Positions 13,111-22,687 are shown, counted from the stretch's first letter. The stretch: DNA of 58,250 bases from Cellvibrionaceae bacterium (GCA_024707385.1 JANPZW010000007.1:1-58250); one strand, 5' to 3'. Numbers and translations are program-made. The notes: generated by a model not told the origin, from the sequence alone.

Positions 13111-14842
13111 TCAGGCTTTGGCAGGCAACCAGCCGCGAATAATTGCGGCTTCCATAGGAGCACCCGTATAAGTGCCCTGGGCAAAATCACAGCCTGCCTT
13201 TTGCAGCCACCCGTATTGCTCCGGCGTGGAGACACCCTTGGCGATGGTCTGAATGTCCATTTTTTTTGCCAGAGAGATGATGCCGGCAACGGCTTCTTCG
13301 CTGCCGGGGGTTTTTCCCAGGGCATGAATAAAATTCGGACCTATGGTGGCGAAGTCGGAGACAAAATTTTTCAGATAGGCCAGATTCGAGTAATTATCAC
13401 CGAGATTTTCCATCGCCGCGTGAATGCCCAATTTTTTTCACCTCGCGCAAAACATGACTCGCCTTGTTGCTGTTTCTCATGATGGCTGAATCGGTGATTT
13501 CGATCCTCAGGCAAGCTGGGGAAATGTCGTATTCATGCAGCATCTGCTGCAACAGCCCCGCCAGATTGTCTTCATGAAACTGCCGTGCCGCAATGTTGAC
13601 TGCAATCGGCAGAGGTGAAAGGTCGGCATATTCCCAGAGCTTGATCTGCTGACATGCCTGGCGCAATATCCATTCACCCAGCAGGAAGATGAATCCGCTT
13701 TCTTCCGCAAGGGGTAGAAAAACCTCCGCTTCGACAATGCCCTCGGTTGGACTGTGCCACACCGGAATGGCTTCCAGCGCCGCTATATCGCCGGAGATCA
13801 TACTGACCTGTGGCTGAAAGAGCAGGTTCAGTTCTTTTTTTCCCAGCGCTTCGCGCAAATTTCGTTGTAGCGCATCGTGAGCTTCCAGCTGTATCGACAT
13901 GCTCGCATCATAAAAAAGCACGTTCTGACCGCTGTCATTTTGCAGACAATGCGCGGCGACGTGGGCTTTGCGCTGCACATCCGCTGCGTCGAAAGCGCCG
14001 CCGGGATAAATCGCCGCGCCTATACGCGGGCTGCAATAGATGGGCATATCCGTAATTACGTAGGGCTTGGCAAGTGCTGCAGCGAGGCCGCGCACAATAT
14101 TTTCCAATGGGTCCTGCATGGTAAAGCCAGTGTGGACAAGGGCAAATTCATCCTTGGATAAGCGAGTAATCATGCCCTGGTCGCGCGTGAACTGCTGCAG
14201 TCGATTGCTGACCTGTTGCAAAAAGTTGGTCCGCTCCTGCTGGCCCAGGCTTTGTTGAAGTGATTTGAATCGCTCCAGGTGGATATGTAAAAACAAAATA
14301 ATATTTTTGCCTGGTGCATAGGCTTCAATTTGCTCCTTGAGATAATCCGCCAAGGTGAAACGGTTGGGCAGACCGGTCAAGCTGTCATAGCGGGCCAGAT
14401 AATTCAATTGTTGCTCGGCATCTCGACTTTTTTCCCGCGCTTGTGCGTCCTGCAGTTCTCTGCGCACAACAATTGGCAGCCGATTGATTTTATCTTTCAG
14501 CACGTAATCCTGTGCACCTTTGCGTATTGCTTCCACCGCGCGCTCTTCACCAATGGTTCCCGAGACAAAAATAAAAGGCACGTCGCGATCCAGTGCTCTG
14601 ACTTTGGCCAGGGCCTCCATGCCGCTTAAAGCGGGCATGGAGTAATCCGCCAGCACCAGATCCCACGATTGCTGTAAAGTGGTTTCGAGCTCCTGCACGG
14701 TATCAACGCGCCGATGCTGCACCGCATAACCATTTTGTTGCAGCTGGCGGATCAATAGCAGTGCGTCGTCCTCATTGTCCTCAATGATCAGCACTTTCAG
14801 CGGGTGTTTTTTATTGCGCGACAGATTAAACAGCGAAGCCAT
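13111..14842 (-). CDS. REC-GGDEF-EAL protein with degenerate catalytic motifs (one-base frameshift)
   Basis: N-terminal receiver domain (phospho-acceptor D66 in L-A-D-Y-S-M-P), then a GGDEF domain (D-S-L-T-G-L-P-N-R kept, signature reduced to S-K-D-E-F), then an EAL domain. In the EAL domain the signature reads E-A-I, the catalytic D-D-F-G-T-G-Y-S is E-N-L-G-D-N-Y-S, the K-I-D strand is lost and I-A-E-G-V is I-A-K-G-V. Neither synthesis nor hydrolysis of c-di-GMP is likely; a binding or partner role is. The frame breaks at a run of seven T's (13432-13438); six restore R-E-V-K-K-L-G-I-H-A-A-M and an approximately 577-residue protein. It is the last gene of the five-gene operon, 11 bases after the response regulator. 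Confidence 0.85.
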
Positions 14843-14853
14843 AGATCAGCCTG

Positions 14854-15291
14854 TCAAGCGGGTGGTACTTCATTGAGAATCAGCCAATAGAGCCCGAGGT
14901 TTTGCACAGCCTTAAGAAATTCATCAAAATCCACCGGCTTTCTGACATAGCTGTTTACGCCGTGGCGATAGCCTTCGATGATGTCCTGCTCTTCCTTTGA
15001 TGAGGTCAGGAGAACAACTGGAAGGAACCGGGTGCGTTCATGGGCGCGAATTTCCTGCAGGACATCCAGACCGTCTTTTCGTGGCATTTTTAAATCGAGC
15101 AGTGCAACGGCGGGGAGTGGGGGTGGTTCCTTGCCGCTGAAAGGACCAGTGCCGAATAAATAATCCAGGGCTTCCACGCCATCTTTTACGACGATGATTT
15201 CGTTGGAAAGATTGGACTTGCGAAACGCACGCAGAGCGAGCTGTTGGTCATCAGGATTATCTTCTGCCAGCAATATAGGTTTCTTGTTCAT
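14854..15291 (-). CDS. Single-domain response regulator (Rcp1-like)
   Basis: A 145-residue stand-alone receiver. Acidic pocket E10-D11, phospho-acceptor D66 in A-L-L-D-L-K-M-P, T/S in L-L-T-S-S, and K in V-R-K-P are all present. The insertion between strands 2 and 3 (G-T-G-P-F-S-G-K-E-P-P-P) is typical of the Rcp1 group that partners phytochrome-like kinases. There is no output domain, so it must act by protein contact, for example on the adjacent kinase or the REC-GGDEF-EAL protein. Its start overlaps the kinase stop by 4 bases. Confidence 0.9.
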   Translation of the reverse strand: MNKKPILLAEDNPDDQQLALRAFRKSNLSNEIIVVKDGVEALDYLFGTGPFSGKEPPPLPAVALLDLKMPRKDGLDVLQEIRAHERTRFLPVVLLTSSKEEQDIIEGYRHGVNSYVRKPVDFDEFLKAVQNLGLYWLILNEVPPA

Positions 15292-16850
15292 ATTGAATCT
15301 CGCTTTTGTGCTCGAAGATTGGGCCGCTCTCGCGGCGGCACGGTGAAATAAAACGTTGCCCCTTTATTGGGTGCTGAATTTGCGCCAACACGTCCGCCGT
15401 GTCTGGATATGACCCGTTTGACCGTCGCAAGGCCCACACCCGTACCCGGAAACTCCCCAGCGGTGTGCAAGCGTTGAAAGGCGCCAAACAACTTATCTGA
15501 ATAGGCCATATCGAAACCGGCGCCATTGTCCTGCACGAAAAAGGCCACTTCGTGTTCGAAAGGGCGCATGCCAAATTCGATGCGGGCTTCATCGGTTTTA
15601 GAGGTGTATTTCCATGCGTTGTTGAGCAAATTAGTTAGGGCGATTTTCATGAGGTGTGCATCGCACCATGCGGTGAGTCCGGAAGTGATTTTAATAACGA
15701 TCTTTCGCTGCGGCTCCGCCTCGCGCAACTCCTGCAGAATATTTTCCACCATGTCCGATAAATTCACTTCAACGAAATTCATTTCGGTTCGATTCACCTT
15801 CGACAGTTTCAGCATGTCATCGATCAAGTTGCCCATCTTCTGTGCGGCGGTGCGAACGCGGCGCAGATAATCTGCGGCAGTTGCGTCAAGAGAGTCTTTA
15901 TAATCTTCAATCAAGGCCTGGCTGAAACCATCAATGGCTCGCAAAGGCGCGCGTAAGTCGTGGGAGACCGAATAGGAAAATGACTCCAGCTCTTCATTTG
16001 CGATCTCCAGTTGCGCGGTGCGCTCCTGCACGCGATGTTCAAGATCGGCATTAAGATTGCGGATGTTTTCTTCCGATTTACGCAATGCGTTTTCCGCTTC
16101 AAGGCGCTCGCCCACCTGTTTTTTCAGTTCTGCGTTGATGGTTTCCAGATGGCGTCTGCCGTCGGCAACCTCCTCAAGCATTTCGTTAAATGCATCCACA
16201 AGATGGCCAATCTCATCATCACTGCTTTTGCTCGCGCGCAGACTGTAGTCGCGCGATTCCGCGAGCCTGCGGGTCAGCGCGCTGAGCGATAGCAGAGGAC
16301 CTATGATGCTTTTTTGCAGATACAAGGACACCGCCGAGGCAACCGCCACCGCGAACGCAATGCAGGCAATTGCAATAGTGAGATTGCCGAGCAGCTCTTT
16401 TGCCAGGTTGTATTGGATGCGGACGAAGACAGCACCAAGAATTTCATCGTCGAGGATGATTCTCTGGTTGAGGACCAGCGAATCGCCTTCGACGCGGACT
16501 CCCTCCATCAATCCCAACTGATTTTGCGCGAGATGATCAGGCAGATTCTGGTTTTTTTGATATCCGGCGAAAAGCCTTCCGCGCTCATTGTAGATGGCGG
16601 CTTCGACGATTGCCGGCTGGTGGCGGAGGAGTTCCAGATACATTCTGGCGGAAGCGGGATCGTTGAATTGCAGGGCGGGTGTAACCGCTCGACCGATCAG
16701 AATCGCTTGCGTGGAAATGTCTCGCTCGACGCTTTCCCTGTAATCCCGCAAGTTGAATATCACCATCGCGCTACAGGCGATGAGTAGTGCCAGCACTGTC
16801 GTCAGCAGCACTGCCAGATGAAACTTCCTTTTTAGCGATCGTCTGGTCAT
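15288..16850 (-). CDS. Membrane sensor histidine kinase (CHASE8-like, HAMP)
   Basis: Membrane segment 1 at residues about 12-33, a periplasmic sensor of about 120 residues resembling CHASE8 (L-Q-F-N-D-P-A-S-A-R and A-A-I-Y-N-E-R-G-R-L-F-A), membrane segment 2 at about 155-178, HAMP, a coiled coil to about 285, then the phosphorylated H298 in S-V-S-H-D-L-R-A-P-L. The ATPase domain has the N box L-L-N-N-A-W-K-Y-T, D-N-G-A-G-F and G-T-G-V-G-L. The kinase core resembles that of bacteriophytochromes. It is not a hybrid kinase; the separate receiver follows with a 4-base overlap. A likely input is the YfiR-like protein encoded 8 bases upstream. Confidence 0.9.
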   Translation of the reverse strand: MTRRSLKRKFHLAVLLTTVLALLIACSAMVIFNLRDYRESVERDISTQAILIGRAVTPALQFNDPASARMYLELLRHQPAIVEAAIYNERGRLFAGYQKNQNLPDHLAQNQLGLMEGVRVEGDSLVLNQRIILDDEILGAVFVRIQYNLAKELLGNLTIAIACIAFAVAVASAVSLYLQKSIIGPLLSLSALTRRLAESRDYSLRASKSSDDEIGHLVDAFNEMLEEVADGRRHLETINAELKKQVGERLEAENALRKSEENIRNLNADLEHRVQERTAQLEIANEELESFSYSVSHDLRAPLRAIDGFSQALIEDYKDSLDATAADYLRRVRTAAQKMGNLIDDMLKLSKVNRTEMNFVEVNLSDMVENILQELREAEPQRKIVIKITSGLTAWCDAHLMKIALTNLLNNAWKYTSKTDEARIEFGMRPFEHEVAFFVQDNGAGFDMAYSDKLFGAFQRLHTAGEFPGTGVGLATVKRVISRHGGRVGANSAPNKGATFYFTVPPRERPNLRAQKRDSI

Positions 16851-16858
16851 GCGAGTTC

Positions 16859-17428
16859 CTAATTTACCTGCACTGCAACTTCGAGCAGTTGTGAGCTCAT
16901 TTTAAGCCCCACTTCCTCCGCGCGGGATTTGGATATCTGGAATCGCACAAAATTGTCGTGAATCACAAAGTTGATCATGCCTCGCTGTGGGATGTGGTTT
17001 TCTTCGGAAATTGTCAGGACCGCAGGGTTGTGCGTAAGAGCACCGAAGTCTGCGAGTGGAAAGTTTGCATCGCGGGTGACATAAAGAATATGGATATTTT
17101 TCAGGTCATCCTCAGGGCGCACTACCCGGACCCTGAACCGGCAAATGCCATTGGGTTTTTCTTCCAGCCTCTTCTTGACTATGCGGGCGGTTTTGTTGCT
17201 GGCAGCGACGCCAACCACATATTGAGCATTCTCAGGCATTTGAGGCCAGGTTACGTAGGCACAAAAATGGTGAATGAAGGCGGCTTTGACCTCCCGCTCA
17301 GGGTCGCGGAAATCCTCAGCTTGCGAACGGAACGGAAGTAAAAAAAATAAATAAGTGGCAACGGAGAGAAAACGGAAAATGCCGTAGCGATAGCGACCTA
17401 TGATCACTCTCAGGATCGTCCCCATCAT
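16859..17428 (-). CDS. YfiR-like periplasmic protein (DUF4154)
   Basis: A signal sequence (about residues 10-38, ending S-Q-A-E) is followed by a compact domain with E-V-K-A-A-F-I-H-H-F, V-T-W-P and R-G-M-I-N-F-V-I-H-D-N-F-V-R-F-Q-I, the pattern of YfiR/DUF4154. In Pseudomonas YfiR is the periplasmic inhibitor of a diguanylate cyclase; in operons like this one its relatives are thought to link outer-membrane receptors to inner-membrane sensors (family knowledge). The start at 17428 is chosen because it gives an ATGA overlap with the receptor stop. The canonical YfiR disulphide cysteines are not obvious. Confidence 0.8.
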   Translation of the reverse strand: MMGTILRVIIGRYRYGIFRFLSVATYLFFLLPFRSQAEDFRDPEREVKAAFIHHFCAYVTWPQMPENAQYVVGVAASNKTARIVKKRLEEKPNGICRFRVRVVRPEDDLKNIHILYVTRDANFPLADFGALTHNPAVLTISEENHIPQRGMINFVIHDNFVRFQISKSRAEEVGLKMSSQLLEVAVQVN

Positions 17429-19374
17429 GGTTCCCACGTCAACGTCAGCCACGCAGAGCGACTAAAAAAAACCGCTGTGCCGCGATCACCAAATTCGTAG
17501 TGGTTCCGATCCGCTAGATTTTGTGCTGTCACGGCAACGGAAATATCGGGATGGAATTGCCACGAATAGCTGAGATCAACCAAAGTGTAGGAGGGCACAT
17601 CTTGGTTTTTGAGTTCCGCGATATAGCGAAGTGATAACTGCAAGACACTGTTTGCTGTTGTGTCTATGGTCGAGCGGATCTGGCCATAATAATTAGCGTC
17701 ATTGGACAAGACTACATTGGTCACGCCCTCGGGATCGGCTACACCCGGTTTCATATTCAGATCTTTATGCAGAAACGTACCTCCGGCGGACAGCTGCCAA
17801 TAAGGCAGAATCTTTGCGTTAGCCCAGAAATCTGCGCCATACACTTTACCTTCGATACCATTTGTCATTTCTAAAGGTGGGACGACTGCGCTGCCGCTGC
17901 GCAGTTTGTCCCAGTCGTGGTAATAGGCGGTAATGGAATAGGAAAATCTATCCCAACTCTGACCGCGGTAACCGATTTCCAATACGTTGGCGACTTCAGA
18001 GTCGAAGTTGGGGCCACCGGCTAAGACCCATGGACCCTCTCGGCTGACACCTAAAAAAATATCCCGGTCATAACGGGATGGTGCGCGTACCGCTCTGGAG
18101 AGGGATGCCCAGATCAAATCGTCGGGTGAATATTTCCAGGTCGCCCGTAACGAGGGAAGATATTCCATGCCCGTATATTCGTTATGCTCCAGGCGCAAGC
18201 CGATAGTGGTCGTCAGCGCGTCGGTGATGTGTAAATCTGCCATGGAAAATAAATTCCCCCATTCCAATGTCTTCTCGGCAGGAATGAAGTAGGTCAGCAA
18301 CCCGTCGTCCACTTTGTCTTCGGTGCGGCGATAGCCCAAGCCCCACATGATGCGGTGCTGATCAAAGGGGGTGGCTTGTTGCAGCTCTATATCGAATGTT
18401 CTGGATGTCGGCTGAAAAAGGAAGGAATCCCGGCGTTTAAAATAATCCCAATAAGCTTGTACGTGGATGTCCGAGCCGTCCTCGTGCTTTCGTTCCCAGC
18501 GCGCCAGCAAATTGTTTCCCGATGGCTCTATGTCACCGAGCGCTATATCGGCATTTTTCCAGAACGCATAGACCGAGCCGCGATCGTCTCCGCCACCCTT
18601 GTAGACGTCGCCTTGGAAGGTGAAACGGTCATCAGCGGATTTCCAGTCGGTGCGAAAGCCGACCTGTGCTCTTGCGGCTCCATCGTTAGCGTCTTGGCCG
18701 GAGAGATACCGATTGGCATCCACAGAAAATACTTTCCCATAAACCCGGAGATGGGCATCTTCACCAAGCTCGGTGCCATAACGCACGCGCGCGCCTCGCT
18801 CTGAATTGCCGCTGTGGGCGGCTGCCAACCAGCCATGTGTAGCAGAGGTTCGTTTGGTAATGATATTGATAACGCCATTGACGGCGTTGGTACCCCAGAG
18901 TGTGGCGCCGGGCCCGCTGATCACTTCAATACGTTCGATATCTTCCAGCATCACGTCCTGGTGGTCCCAAAAAACGCCGGAAAATAGGGACGTGTAAATG
19001 GTGCGGCCGTCGATCATCACCAGCAATTTATTATTGACGCCTGTAGTGAAACCGCGAATACCGATAGCGTATTGTGTGGCGGTAATTCGTGATACCTGCA
19101 GTCTTGGATCCAGGCGCAATGCTTCGGGAATGGTGGCGGCTCCTGAATTCCGGATCGCTTCGTTCGTAATGACATAAATAGACGCAGCCGCATCCGAAAC
19201 CGATTCTTCACGTCGTGAAACGGAACTGATTTTGACCTGTAAAAGGTCTTCGAAAGACATTTGTACAAAACGCCCGTCTCCGGCAAAGGTTTCGCGCCAA
19301 GAGGCGAGACAAACCAAAGCGCAGAAAAAATAAACCCCAGAACGAAATCCGTAATAAATAGCAAGCTTTAACAT
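17425..19374 (-). CDS. TonB-dependent outer-membrane receptor (first gene of signalling operon)
   Basis: 649 residues: signal peptide (about 1-31), a plug domain with S-V-S-R-R-E-E-S-V-S-D-A-A-A-S-I-Y-V-I-T, I-R-G-F-T-T-G-V-N-N-K-L-L-V-M-I-D-G-R and R-I-E-V-I-S-G-P-G-A-T-L-W-G-T-N-A-V-N-G-V-I-N, then a beta-barrel ending in an aromatic-rich strand. It belongs to the CirA/FepA/vitamin-B12-type group with short loops. No clear TonB box is visible. Because the next four genes form a signal cascade, the receptor may report its ligand rather than only import it. The ligand is unknown. Confidence 0.9.
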   Translation of the reverse strand: MLKLAIYYGFRSGVYFFCALVCLASWRETFAGDGRFVQMSFEDLLQVKISSVSRREESVSDAAASIYVITNEAIRNSGAATIPEALRLDPRLQVSRITATQYAIGIRGFTTGVNNKLLVMIDGRTIYTSLFSGVFWDHQDVMLEDIERIEVISGPGATLWGTNAVNGVINIITKRTSATHGWLAAAHSGNSERGARVRYGTELGEDAHLRVYGKVFSVDANRYLSGQDANDGAARAQVGFRTDWKSADDRFTFQGDVYKGGGDDRGSVYAFWKNADIALGDIEPSGNNLLARWERKHEDGSDIHVQAYWDYFKRRDSFLFQPTSRTFDIELQQATPFDQHRIMWGLGYRRTEDKVDDGLLTYFIPAEKTLEWGNLFSMADLHITDALTTTIGLRLEHNEYTGMEYLPSLRATWKYSPDDLIWASLSRAVRAPSRYDRDIFLGVSREGPWVLAGGPNFDSEVANVLEIGYRGQSWDRFSYSITAYYHDWDKLRSGSAVVPPLEMTNGIEGKVYGADFWANAKILPYWQLSAGGTFLHKDLNMKPGVADPEGVTNVVLSNDANYYGQIRSTIDTTANSVLQLSLRYIAELKNQDVPSYTLVDLSYSWQFHPDISVAVTAQNLADRNHYEFGDRGTAVFFSRSAWLTLTWEP

Positions 19375-19709
19375 TTTTTCCTCTACTTACTTATTTTTAT
19401 GCTTCGGCTGAATTTGTATGAGAGGGACAGGTACATACGCGTTATTCCGAAAGAATAGCTGGTTACTGGTATTTTGTGAAAATCAGAATTCTCAAGGCGT
19501 CGAAAAGAAGAAACTCGCGACCTAATTTTTGCGAATGGTTTTTAGAGTCGTTTAAATCAACATGCGCCTTCGAAATATGTCTCGTTTGTGGCTCGGTGTA
19601 AAGACGTTGTTTAGTCGTTTCGTCGATACTCAGTCGTTCCGATTTTTAACTTGGAATTTTTCCTGCATTCCTTTTGAAACAAACTGGTGTACCCATGAGG
19701 AGAAGGTTT
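19375..19709. other. Intergenic region between divergent genes
   Basis: 335 bases between the receptor start and the acidic-protein start. It is AT-rich and must hold both promoters. I find no strong inverted repeat or RNA-like structure. Short frames here (for example from 19562) overlap the acidic-protein gene in another frame and lack support. Confidence 0.6.
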
Positions 19710-20156
19710 ATGAATCCGAAGAAAAAGTTGACTCCCTATCAGCAGATGGAAATCCAGATCCGCGAAACGGAACGTGTAGAGAAGGAACAAGGAGAGGGAC
19801 GAATAGTAACTCCGCGTTCTGGCGATGAAAGTCGCGGTGATCTCATATCCCCAGAGAGAGTACGCAAGGCGGGTTTGACTGAGGCCTCACAGCCGGGAGC
19901 TGGTCCTACGGACGATGAGCTGGCACCCGAGAATTTGATTCATGAGGACGGCGCACTTTCGCCTTCGGAGGTGGGCGAGGATTTTCCTGCGGATCGTTCT
20001 TACCGGATTGTCAACGCAGACGAAGTAGGTGTTGGTTTTGGCTTGGATGAGGCAGAACTGGCACATGTGGACCCCCTGGATGGAGAGCCATGGGATGATG
20101 AAGATGAGGAGATGGATGAGGATCAGGACAATAACGACGAGGATGAATTGCGCTAA
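19710..20156 (+). CDS. Small acidic hypothetical protein
   Basis: The start at 19710 follows GAGGAGAAGG; a longer frame from 19674 places that ribosome site inside the gene and is rejected. The 148 residues begin with a lysine-rich stretch and become strongly acidic, ending in a D/E-rich tail. The middle (D-D-E-L-A-P-E-N-L-I-H-E-D-G-A, then G-F-G-L-D-E-A-E-L-A-H-V-D-P-L-D-G) resembles small gammaproteobacterial proteins labelled HPr-related in Pseudomonas, without a PTS active site. This similarity is from memory. No membrane segment, no known function. Confidence 0.75.
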   Translation: MNPKKKLTPYQQMEIQIRETERVEKEQGEGRIVTPRSGDESRGDLISPERVRKAGLTEASQPGAGPTDDELAPENLIHEDGALSPSEVGEDFPADRSYRIVNADEVGVGFGLDEAELAHVDPLDGEPWDDEDEEMDEDQDNNDEDELR

Positions 20157-20173
20157 ACCAAATCAAGCCGTAT

Positions 20174-20192
20174 AAGCGGCCTGCGGCCGCTT
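20174..20192. terminator. Hairpin after the acidic-protein gene
   Basis: AAGCGGCC and GGCCGCTT pair perfectly around a 3-base loop 17 bases after the stop codon at 20156. There is no following T-run, so it is a weak or factor-assisted terminator at best. Confidence 0.5.
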
Positions 20193-20256
20193 GCTCTGTC
20201 CGATCACCGTTTTAATTGATAACCTGACGCACCCTGACATTGCGGAATCGGCTCCG

Positions 20257-21501
20257 ATGAGTGATTACCAGATCGGTCTTGAACAATTCACACTGTTTGC
20301 TCAAAGCATAGGAATCGGATTTTTAATCGGTTTGGAGCGTGAACGTCACGACAATAAAATCGCTGGCGTGCGCGCCTTCACTCTGATTGCTCTTGCTGGT
20401 GCCCTCAGCGGGTATATCGTAACGGCAGGCGGGTGGGCCATAGCACCGTGGATATTGATCGCATTGATTGTCGGGACGCTGGTGATCGCGCAGCATAAAT
20501 CTTCCGCGCCCGAGCCCGACACCACCACAGTGCTCGCGTCTATTTTGACTTTCGTGCTCGGCTACATTCTCTGGCTGGGGCCATCTTTTATTCCCTCCGC
20601 GCTCGCCATAGTGGTAACGGCGGTGCTGTATTTTCGTGAAGAATTGTGCGATCTGCCCAGGCGGTTAAGTCGCCAGGACATAATGTCGTTTTTCCAATTT
20701 GCCGCGGTGGCTTTTATTCTGCTGCCCATTTTGCCAAATCAGACTTATGGGCCTTATCAGGTCATCAATCCCTATCAGGTGGGTTGGCTGGTGGTGTTGA
20801 TCAGCGGAATCAGCCTTGCCGGTTATATCGCCTTGCGGCTGTTGCGGGGAAAATCCGGTCTTGTCATTGTGGGAATTCTGGGTGGCTTGGCTTCCACCAC
20901 TGCCACCACTCTTGTTTATTCGCGGCACAGCAAATCCTTGCCCGATTTTGCCAAAAGTGCAGCGGTCATTATTTTGCTGTCCCACCTGGTTTTATTTGCC
21001 CGCATTGCTGTGATCGTGACGATTGTGGAGCGTTCGCTGCTGCCGTTCATTTTGCCCTGGATCGCGGGCGGCCTTGTTGCGGGATTGATTTGCCTTGGTG
21101 TGCTGATGCGCAGTCGCGCCGCTATGCATCATTCACTGCCGGAATTGACGGTGTCCAATCCAACCGAATTGAAAACCGCTTTGGGTTTTGCTCTGGGTTT
21201 TTCCCTGGTGCTGTTGCTGTCCGCCTGGATGCATGATGTTTTCCAGAATGCTGGGGGTATGTCATTGCATTTTTATCCGGCTTGACCGATGTGGATGCCA
21301 TCACTATCGCCAATCTCAAATTGTTTTCCCTCGGCTCAGTGGATGCGCAAACCGCAGCGCGCTCGATCGTGGTCGCCTTTATGGCCAATTTTCTTCAAGT
21401 TGGGCATAGTGTTCACCACAGCAGACCGTGCATTATGGCCGCCGGTGATTATCGGCTTCGGAATTCTAGTTGCTGGTGTGCTGACGGGATTGCTGTTTTA
21501 A
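20257..21501 (+). CDS. MgtC/SapB-DUF4010 inner-membrane protein (two compensating frameshifts)
   Basis: An N-terminal MgtC-like module (G-I-G-F-L-I-G-L-E-R-E-R, then G-V-R-A-F-T-L-I-A-L-A-G-A) is joined to a DUF4010 module, about 12 membrane segments in all. As written the frame stops at 21285. Adding one G to the run at 21253-21257 gives Y-V-I-A-F-L-S-G-L-T-D-V-D-A-I-T, and dropping one base near 21389-21394 leads into F-F-K-L-G-I-V-F-T-T-A and a stop at 21501, the full-length family. The start at 20257 is by homology and lacks a good ribosome site; 20191 is an alternative. The transported substrate is unknown. Confidence 0.8.
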
Positions 21502-21531
21502 AAGGGCGGGGCATGGTTTTTTTGGCGTGTG

Positions 21532-22131
21532 TCAGCAGGCGACTTCCGTCATTGCCTGGTTGAGCATTATTTCCAGCGCCTGGAAATATTCACAGGCGCT
21601 TGCGATGACACGGGAGGTGTCGATTTCAGCCTCTTTTGCCGGCGAGATAATGCAGGAAATATAGCCAGTTCTGGCGTGTCTGCTCGCCAAAGCCGGAAAA
21701 AATCGCAATCCCCGTTCCGGTGTTAAAGCCAGACTTCGACTCAATCTGCGACATAACACCTGGCCACCCAAAGTGGATCCCTGTTTTACATACAGATAGC
21801 CGAGATAATTCGAGAGGTCGACGCTTTTTATAATATTGCCGTCGAACTGGTGATCCAGCGGCATGAGGTCCGAGCCGACGACATGAATGTCCTCCGACAG
21901 CCAAGTCAGTACGGGAGCTTCTCCCGCAAATCTCGGGTATCGAATTTCGCCCAAGCGGGTTTCCGCACGCAAATGGAATTGCTGGAAGACGGCTAGAACA
22001 CTGCGGTATTCATCCAGCGTGCAATCCGGCTCCATCAATCTTTGTAACAAAGGTTGACGATGAAGTGCCTCGTGAATCGCTGCTGTTGCCGATTTAAGTT
22101 GCTGGTGGAGATTCGAGGAGTTCGGCAACAT
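21532..22131 (-). CDS. Haem oxygenase family protein (two compensating frameshifts)
   Basis: Opens the haem ring to biliverdin, CO and iron in bacterial members. The all-helical fold is recognisable: T-A-A-I-H-E-A-L-H near residue 20 supplies the proximal His, and Y-L-Y-V-K-Q-G-S-T-L-G-G is the distal-helix signature. As written the segment after G-L-R-F-F is out of frame. Adding a T to the run of six (plus-strand A's at 21697-21702) and dropping one base at 21634-21637 yields S-G-F-G-E-Q-T-R-Q-N-W-L-Y-F-L-H-Y-L-A-G-K-E-A-E. Either iron scavenging or chromophore supply is possible; no bacteriophytochrome gene is in the window. Confidence 0.8.
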   Translation of the reverse strand: MLPNSSNLHQQLKSATAAIHEALHRQPLLQRLMEPDCTLDEYRSVLAVFQQFHLRAETRLGEIRYPRFAGEAPVLTWLSEDIHVVGSDLMPLDHQFDGNIIKSVDLSNYLGYLYVKQGSTLGGQVLCRRLSRSLALTPERGLRFFPALASRHARTGYISCIISPAKEAEIDTSRVIASACEYFQALEIMLNQAMTEVAC

Positions 22132-22156
22132 GGATAAGTATCGTGGTGCGTGAGTG

Positions 22157-22687
22157 TCAGGCTGTGAGTTTTTCGTAGTAGCGGGGCAGACTCAAAATTG
22201 CGTGGTGAGCGGCTTGTTTGCGCACTTCATTGCGCGGCGCGGTGAACTTGATGGTTTCACTGAGTACCGAAATTTCCCCGTTTACAAAAGTTGCGTAGGC
22301 AAAACAGACGACGCCGTTCTGCTCATCCTGGGATTCTGCAGTTCCGGTTATTGCGATGGAGAAATTGGGTCCACCTTTGTGTGCACGGTGGCGCTTCAAC
22401 GCGCCGAGAGCCATCTCCCGGGCAACTTCTTCACTGGTTAAACCAAATTGAGCGATGGTCGTTGCGCTGACATCCAGACATTCCTGCTTCGCCCGTTCGT
22501 CATAGACCACATAACCGCTGTATAAAACGCTTCCACAACCGGATACATCCGCAATCAGAGAACAGACTGCGCCCGCCGTGCAGGATTCCGCTACAGTGAG
22601 GACCACCTGACGCGCCTGTAGAAAATGCACCACTTGGTCAATGGTTCTGGCAGCGTCGATTTTATGCAGTGTGGGCGTGTTACTCAT
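22157..22687 (-). CDS. pncC: Nicotinamide-nucleotide amidase (CinA C-terminal family)
   Basis: Deamidates NMN to nicotinate mononucleotide for NAD recycling. This is the stand-alone C-terminal domain of CinA, 176 residues, with V-A-E-S-C-T-A-G near residue 32, V-S-G-C-G-S-V-L-Y-S-G-Y-V-V-Y and S-I-A-I-T-G-T-A-E. In the last motif the common G-I-A-G-P is changed to G-T-A-E. It overlaps the upstream small membrane-protein gene by 8 bases, so both are translated together. Confidence 0.85.
   Translation of the reverse strand: MSNTPTLHKIDAARTIDQVVHFLQARQVVLTVAESCTAGAVCSLIADVSGCGSVLYSGYVVYDERAKQECLDVSATTIAQFGLTSEEVAREMALGALKRHRAHKGGPNFSIAITGTAESQDEQNGVVCFAYATFVNGEISVLSETIKFTAPRNEVRKQAAHHAILSLPRYYEKLTA

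Noticed and set aside
19562..19828. 88-codon plus-strand frame before the acidic protein
   Set aside because: Overlaps the better supported gene at 19710 in another frame and lacks a ribosome site.
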